Shown: one piece after another, positions 23,028-26,963 of the stretch | Position numbering within the stretch: the first letter of the stretch is position 1 | Layout of the letters: the number at the start of each line of letters is the position of its first letter | Assembly (NCBI GenBank): GCA_002450895.1 | Contig: DKAR01000064.1 | Location: forward strand, 1 to 26,963 | DNA length: 26,963 nucleotides | Origin: Proteobacteria bacterium UBA6921 | GTDB lineage: Bacteria; Pseudomonadota; Gammaproteobacteria; SG8-11 | Direction of reading: 5' to 3' | The notes under the pieces: model-generated | Databases searched by the model: none | What the model was told of the DNA's origin: nothing | What the model saw: the letters and a program-made list of their open reading frames with translations, nothing else | Translations under genes and position numbers: made by a program

Positions 23028-23930
23028 TCATGGCGAGATGCCATAGAAATTGTAGAGCGTACGCAGGAAGGCGGCCGGGTTGTGTTGCCATGCCAGGTGG
23101 CCCGCATTCGGAACTTCAACGAACGTCGCGTTCGGAAGTCGGTTTCTCACGTGGCTTTTGCTTTCCCCGTAGATATCCTTCTGTCCATACGCGACAAGTA
23201 TGGGAAAGCGATGGTTCAGCGCATCGCTAAGGGCAGGGCACTTCACGATCTGAGGGCGTGTCTTGTTGATGGGCAGGGCGCGCACGTTCTCGACCATGGC
23301 ATCCGTAGCGGCAAACGACGCGTCAAAATCCTTGTTGTAATTTTCCAGCACCTGTTTGAACAAGGACTGATAGGCCGTGTCCGAACCAAGCAGGCCGAGC
23401 AGCGATCTCATGCCCATCTTTAACCAGCCCCACGCTCCCGCCTGCGCCTTGTTGAACAGCATCACTTCGCGTTCGGTTTGCTTCCAGACGTCACCCGTGC
23501 CGGAACTCGGGCTGCTCAAGAACAGGCTCAAAACCCGCGGCGGATTCCTCTGCGCGTAGATCTGCGCATAAAGGCCGCCCCATGAATGTCCAAACAAGTG
23601 AAACCGGTTCGCCCCGAAATGCTGTGCGACTGTATCGATATCCTGCAGGTACTCGTCGATGGAGAACGTGGCTCCGCTCGCCACCGGCGAACGACCGGTG
23701 CCGCGCTGATCAAAAGTGACAACCTGAAACTTGCGCGACAGCGGTTCCGCGAGGGGTGAGAAATCCATCGGAACGCCCGGGCCGCCGTGCAAAAGAATGA
23801 TCGTTTCGGCGTTCGGCCTCGGGTAAACGGCGGCATAAATTTTCGCTTCCGCACACTCGATCAGTGCAGTCTGAGATCCGGCGCTCTTGGATGTTGATGA
23901 ATAGTCCATGTGGGTCGCGACGAGAGACAT
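23028..23930 (-). CDS. Alpha/beta hydrolase, proline-iminopeptidase-like (S33)
   Basis: The 300-residue product has HGGPGVPMDF (48-57, oxyanion region), FDQRGTGRSP and the nucleophile elbow GHSWGG with S116. A likely acid is D252 in YGQKDIYGES and the base H278 in NAGHLAW. The HGGPG and DQRGTGRS motifs are typical of proline iminopeptidases and related S33 hydrolases, but many such proteins hydrolyse other substrates. There is no signal peptide. A later ATG at 23909 is an alternative start; neither has a strong ribosome-binding site. It follows the methyltransferase gene by 21 bases and probably shares its transcript. Confidence 0.88.
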   Translation of the reverse strand: MSLVATHMDYSSTSKSAGSQTALIECAEAKIYAAVYPRPNAETIILLHGGPGVPMDFSPLAEPLSRKFQVVTFDQRGTGRSPVASGATFSIDEYLQDIDTVAQHFGANRFHLFGHSWGGLYAQIYAQRNPPRVLSLFLSSPSSGTGDVWKQTEREVMLFNKAQAGAWGWLKMGMRSLLGLLGSDTAYQSLFKQVLENYNKDFDASFAATDAMVENVRALPINKTRPQIVKCPALSDALNHRFPILVAYGQKDIYGESKSHVRNRLPNATFVEVPNAGHLAWQHNPAAFLRTLYNFYGISP

Positions 23931-23951
23931 CTAAAACCGATGTTGATGCAT

Positions 23952-24599
23952 TCATTCGCCGTCGGTTCGCTTCTCCAGATGAAGCGTATACGCAATTCGA
24001 TTTCCAAAAAATGCGCGCTCTTTGAATCCGGCCGCCTCGGCGAGTCGCGTCACCGTGCCGCGGCTCTGAAAGTGCGGGTCAAAAATGATTTCGGTGACGG
24101 ACAGAATCCCTCCGGATTTCAGTGCGCCGTGTATCTCCTTCAGCGCCGCCTCGCGATTCGGGATTTCGCCCAATACCGTGACCAGCACGGCACGATCGAA
24201 GCGATCGTGTTCCAGCGCGCCTTGTCCGAGCCCGGCTTCGACGAACTGAATGTTGGTAACGTGCACACCCTGCGCTTTCTCTCGTGCTCGTTTGAGCATG
24301 CCGGGCTGAATATCCAGCGCAACGACCACGCCGTCCTTGCCGACGCGTTGTGCAATCGGGATCGTAAGCCGACCCGGACCACAGCCCGCATCGAGCACGG
24401 TCATGCCCGGTTTCAGATCCAGGTGATCGGTAATTACCGCCGCGCGATTGGTCTTCGTGAACGGATTATCCAGTTCCACCAGCCAGCGCAACCACACCGG
24501 GCAGGGAATGGAATGCCGGCGTGACGCAAGCCGCCATGTGACCCCGATCAGGATAACGAGGCCAATAAGTCCGGTGAGTAGGTAGGCCGAGGGTTCCAT
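23952..24599 (-). CDS. Membrane-anchored class I SAM-dependent methyltransferase
   Basis: The 215-residue product starts with a transmembrane helix (about residues 5-23, YLLTGLIGLVILIGVTW) followed by basic residues, so the catalytic domain lies on the cytoplasmic side of the membrane. Motif I is VLDAGCGPG (68-76), with ALDIQPGML as motif post I, and later VLVTVLGEIPNREAALKEIH. The acceptor is unknown; membrane anchoring suggests a lipid or quinone-like substrate. It is upstream of the hydrolase gene in a probable two-gene operon. The ribosome-binding site is weak. Confidence 0.88.
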   Translation of the reverse strand: MEPSAYLLTGLIGLVILIGVTWRLASRRHSIPCPVWLRWLVELDNPFTKTNRAAVITDHLDLKPGMTVLDAGCGPGRLTIPIAQRVGKDGVVVALDIQPGMLKRAREKAQGVHVTNIQFVEAGLGQGALEHDRFDRAVLVTVLGEIPNREAALKEIHGALKSGGILSVTEIIFDPHFQSRGTVTRLAEAAGFKERAFFGNRIAYTLHLEKRTDGE

Positions 24600-24638
24600 T
24601 CATCGCCCGATAGCGCTGCGAGTGTCACGGTAGGGAAA

Positions 24639-24720
24639 GCATACGCCAAAACCCGCATTGGAACGTGGTGCGATGAAGGCGCGCCGCGTTTCAATGGCAG
24701 AGTTGTTGGCGTTGCGATGC
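24639..24720. repeat. Long imperfect inverted repeat
   Basis: An 82-base stretch folds into an imperfect hairpin. Outer arms GCAT-ACGCCAA (24639-24649) and TTGGCGT-tgcg-ATGC (24706-24720) pair with a four-base bulge; inner arms GCATTGGAACG and CGTTTCAATGGC pair with a mismatch and a bulge. It lies between two methyltransferase genes. It has no U-tract on either strand. Confidence 0.5.
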
Positions 24721-24725
24721 CTCTA

Positions 24726-25550
24726 CTATTTTTCTCCGAATACATAGAAGGTCGTCATGTCATTCCAGACTTCTTTCTGTGTATTCAGTTTCTCGATCTC
24801 GTGCTCATAGTCGGCACGCGCACGAGCCAAATTCTCCGGCGTCACGCCGGCAAGCGGATGAGGATATTGACCGGGTGCCGGCTGTGCTGCGCTGACCCAG
24901 GCGTTTCTTGCCTCCTCCAGGCTGATGTAACTGCCATCCCTCTCCACCTTAATATCCGAATTTGTGAATCCGGCTTGTTCAAGCAGTCTGCGACATTTGT
25001 CGACGGTGCCCGTGGGCTGGCTCATCAGGTACGTTACTCCGTACTTCTGCAGTACGGATTGCGCCACAACGCCGGTTACAAAAGCACTTTCAGAAAACGC
25101 ATGGAATCCGACTTTACCCTTGGGTTTCAGGCGCGACCTCCAATGGGCCAATGCCGCGTGAAGGTCAGTCATCCAGATAAATGCCGACCCACAAAAGATG
25201 AAATCAAAACTGCCCGATGCATAACCGAGATCTTCACCGTCGCCCGGTTCAAATCGGACATTTGGTGTTTGAGCGCTGTGTAATTTCGATTGGGCCGTTT
25301 CAAGCATGCCCTCGGAAATATCAATTCCAATGACAGAACCCCGAGGTCCCAGGCGTGACGCCGCATAAAACGCCACCATTCCGGTTCCCGTTCCAATGTC
25401 GAGTATCTGAGCGTCGGATGTGATATTCGCGTAGTCAACGAGCGTGCGGGCGATCCGATCATGCCATGCGCTGTCGTCATAACTCTTGCCGCGCTTCGAA
25501 TAGTATTCGGCAAGTTCCATTTTGTACGCTTGTGCCTGTTCGGCGTTCAT
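24726..25550 (-). CDS. Class I SAM-dependent methyltransferase (Methyltransf_11/UbiE-like)
   Basis: The 274-residue product has SAM motif I ILDIGTGTGMV (49-59), acidic motif GIDISEGML and FEPGDGEDLGYASGSFDFIFC as motifs II-III. It is soluble. The substrate is unknown; the layout fits small-molecule methylation. The ATG is used because it gives a normal N-terminus, although the ribosome-binding site is weak (AGAAAG). It lies only 36 bases after the AT-richer orphan gene and may be cotranscribed with it. The codon use is less GC-biased than in the core of the window, which suggests recent acquisition. Confidence 0.87.
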   Translation of the reverse strand: MNAEQAQAYKMELAEYYSKRGKSYDDSAWHDRIARTLVDYANITSDAQILDIGTGTGMVAFYAASRLGPRGSVIGIDISEGMLETAQSKLHSAQTPNVRFEPGDGEDLGYASGSFDFIFCGSAFIWMTDLHAALAHWRSRLKPKGKVGFHAFSESAFVTGVVAQSVLQKYGVTYLMSQPTGTVDKCRRLLEQAGFTNSDIKVERDGSYISLEEARNAWVSAAQPAPGQYPHPLAGVTPENLARARADYEHEIEKLNTQKEVWNDMTTFYVFGEK

Positions 25551-25586
25551 CGCTTTCTATCTTGATGGCGTCGCTTGAAAACATGG

Positions 25587-26240
25587 TTACGTGTTTTGGT
25601 TGATCAGGTATACCCGATTGCCTTCAAGATCTACGATGAAAAAATCAATGTCACCCAAATTACCGTTGGGTTCGTTGTAGAAAAAAGAGTAGTACGCTCT
25701 GCCATGTGATAGAGCCTCACGAATAGCTTTGGTATGGACATCGAAATCACCGCTATTGGGAGGGGGTATTTCCGACAATGCGAATCGAATGTATTTCGCG
25801 TTTTCCGGCGTTATCGGAGCCTTGCTCCAGCTTCGTGTTAACCAATCCTTTCTTTCCAATGGGCGCTTTGGATATTCGGAGGTGAATTTATCGTCTGGAT
25901 TTTCAAATTGAACACGAACGCTTTCAGGGGCTTCATATACAACGAGTGAAAAACCATCACCTTGGAACGATCGTGGGGTGTCGTATTCAAAAACTGCCGC
26001 TCCCACGGTTACGTTCGCACCAAATATGTTGGATAGATATTTTGAGTACTCGTGAGCGCGAATTGTGTTCGCCAGCGCCCAAAGTGATGGGCCAAGGACG
26101 AGCACGGCCGCAAAATGAAGCCCAACCTTTTTCCACTGCTTTTTGAGCGCGCATCGACCTAGTGAAATGGCAAACGGTACCGCGCCGATAACTGCTGCTA
26201 CTGCCGTTACAGTCCAGAAAATGAGTAAGACACTATCCAC
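25587..26240 (-). CDS. Membrane-anchored protein of unknown function
   Basis: The 217-residue product has two N-terminal transmembrane segments (about residues 4-27 and 40-60) and a C-terminal soluble domain with many aromatics (AYYSFFYNEPNGNLGDIDFFIVD). No family was recognised. It starts at a GTG. Its AT content is clearly above that of genes to the left. It lies directly after the recombination boundary of the neighbouring gene cassette, so its upstream sequence is a junction; whether it was itself acquired by the same route is not shown, since no attC follows it. Confidence 0.65.
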   Translation of the reverse strand: MDSVLLIFWTVTAVAAVIGAVPFAISLGRCALKKQWKKVGLHFAAVLVLGPSLWALANTIRAHEYSKYLSNIFGANVTVGAAVFEYDTPRSFQGDGFSLVVYEAPESVRVQFENPDDKFTSEYPKRPLERKDWLTRSWSKAPITPENAKYIRFALSEIPPPNSGDFDVHTKAIREALSHGRAYYSFFYNEPNGNLGDIDFFIVDLEGNRVYLINQNT

Positions 26241-26246
26241 TATGTT

Positions 26247-26318
26247 CTCGAACGTTGCGCTTGCGGCGCCGAGGGGCGCTCAGCAACCCGAAGGTCGCTC
26301 TCGAAGCGCTGGTTAGCC
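26247..26318 (-). repeat. Integron attC-like site
   Basis: On the minus strand, 13 bases after the stop of the next gene, the core GGCTAAC is followed by CA, GCGCTT, a variable centre, AAGCGC, AAC and G|TT. GCGCTT and AAGCGC pair as L-type boxes. The present right core reads GTTCGAG because its last bases belong to the following DNA. In the excised circle the end joins TTAGCC from the other cassette boundary, giving GTTAGCC, an exact complement of GGCTAAC. Confidence 0.6.
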
Positions 26319-26777
26319 TTTATGTCACCACATTGTGTATTCACAATACCCCTCTTCGACCTTACAGAAGAATACCCAGGTAGTTGCATCCGAGGTATAC
26401 GTGTATGGCGTGAACCGCTTCTTTTGCATTTTGCTAACATAGTCTTCGAAGTCACGTACACGACCTTGAGCCGAGTGAAAAGGTTGGACGTGAGAAATGA
26501 ACGTCGGACCATCCGCCGGCCCAAATGAGAATTCTCCATCCGACACGTTGAGATCTAAATTATTGGACGTGTGAATGTTAAACGTAGAATTTGGAAGAAT
26601 GTCTGGAAGCCAGCCGCGCTCAAATAATCTGTCTGTACGTGCGGAAAGTAACGATTCATACCGACTTTCCACGACTGGGCCGCTCGCAAGATATTCGAAA
26701 AGCGGAAATAGCCATAGAGCTACAAGGACGCCAACCAGGCTTAAAATGATAACTAAAGCGGTTTTCATGAAGGCTAA
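26253..26777 (-). mobile_element. Single integron gene cassette
   Basis: A 525-base unit begins at G|TTAGCC just upstream of the ATG and ends at the G of the attC. It carries one gene in the normal cassette orientation (gene, then attC), with only 6 bases between the TTAGCC core and the ATG, and AT-richer codon use. These features together describe a cassette. No integrase gene or attI is visible; they may lie beyond the window. Confidence 0.6.
26325..26768 (-). CDS. Cassette-borne membrane-anchored protein of unknown function
   Basis: The 147-residue product has one N-terminal transmembrane segment (about residues 4-24, ALVIILSLVGVLVALWLFPL) and a small soluble domain with two Cys near the end (FFCKVEEGYC). 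No family was recognised; most cassette genes are orphans of this kind. The ATG lies 3 bases after the GTTAGCC core, so no separate ribosome-binding site is seen. It would depend on an upstream promoter, or on one created at the junction (TTTTTCTACAG stretch). AT content is high for the window. Confidence 0.65.
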   Translation of the reverse strand: MKTALVIILSLVGVLVALWLFPLFEYLASGPVVESRYESLLSARTDRLFERGWLPDILPNSTFNIHTSNNLDLNVSDGEFSFGPADGPTFISHVQPFHSAQGRVRDFEDYVSKMQKKRFTPYTYTSDATTWVFFCKVEEGYCEYTMW

Positions 26778-26880
26778 CGAGACTGTAGAAAAAGTTAATT
26801 GAGGGAACAGTATCAGCGCCCCGTGAGTTCGTAAACGGGGAATCGGATTTTCGTTTCGTGGGTGTTGTTGCGTGATGTCA

Positions 26881-26901
26881 CGCCCCGGTGCGGGGCGTTT
26901 T
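26881..26901 (+). terminator. Rho-independent terminator-like hairpin
   Basis: CGCCCCG-GTG-CGGGGCG (7-bp stem) followed by TTTTGTT on the plus strand. It would stop transcription entering the edge gene from the left. No plus-strand gene ends before it. Confidence 0.6.
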
Positions 26902-26923
26902 GTTCGATCGAGTGGTTGGTTTT

Positions 26924-26963
26924 CTATGCCATCCCATAGTTCGCGATCTTCTCGATGTTGTGG
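26924..26963 (-). CDS. Possible 3' end of a transposase gene
   Basis: Reading from the right edge on the minus strand gives HNIEKIANYGMA and a TAG stop. The HNIEKI..YG ending recalls C-termini of IS1182/IS5-type DDE transposases, but 12 residues are too few for a firm call. If correct, an insertion sequence lies against the cassette. Confidence 0.25.
   Translation of the reverse strand, partial: HNIEKIANYGMA

Noticed and set aside
24639..24720. Second attC site
   Set aside because: The hairpin lacks RYYYAAC and GTTRRRY cores at its ends (CGCCAAC and GTTTTGG instead) and the spacing to the inner arms is wrong. It is kept only as an inverted repeat.
25551..25586. attC after the orphan gene ending at 25587
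   Set aside because: Only 36 bases separate it from the next gene and no core or foldable arms are present, so that gene is not called a cassette.
26881..26901. Terminator of the edge gene on the minus strand
   Set aside because: The U-tract lies on the plus strand side, so it would stop plus-strand transcription only.

Overview
The window reads as a chromosomal segment of a Gram-negative proteobacterium, most likely a gammaproteobacterium. Rep helicase is full length and close to the enterobacterial form, a PA2779-family protein is present, and there are many Sec signal peptides, lipoboxes and LysR regulators. Most of the window is GC-rich. The right end, from about 24.7 kb and above all 25.6-26.8 kb, is clearly more AT-rich and looks acquired. 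No rRNA, tRNA or CRISPR was found. The genus cannot be fixed from the sequence.

Left part (1-7.1 kb). The 3' end of a formylglycine-generating-enzyme-type gene and a secreted pentapeptide-repeat protein lead into a minus-strand locus: ECF sigma factor, zinc-finger anti-sigma, bufferin-type precursor (DUF2282/BufA1), MNIO maturase (DUF692/BufB), partner protein (DUF2063/BufC) and a DoxX membrane protein. This is a copper-stress RiPP locus. An ECF-type promoter, a 5'-UTR UUCG hairpin and an attenuator-like hairpin between precursor and maturase are visible. rep follows on the plus strand.

Middle (7.1-20.3 kb). Envelope genes dominate: secreted orphans, a pair of related small exported proteins with a VEGAGYNY motif, an M23 peptidase, a Cys-rich zinc-ribbon miniprotein, a giant lipoprotein with W-centred beta repeats, a Sel1-repeat protein, a DUF599 membrane protein and a PA2779 protein. 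A rhodanese-DoxX pair lies divergent from a LysR regulator, with overlapping promoters and a clear inverted repeat placed where LysR proteins bind. A cupin gene and a second LysR regulator repeat this layout.

Right part (21.3-27 kb). All genes are on the minus strand: a coupled beta-barrel/phosphatase/GNAT operon, an alpha/beta hydrolase behind a membrane-anchored methyltransferase, a second methyltransferase and two AT-rich orphans. The last orphan lies between GTTAGCC and GGCTAAC core sites and carries a foldable attC, so it appears to be a single integron gene cassette. The window ends in what may be the 3' end of a transposase gene.
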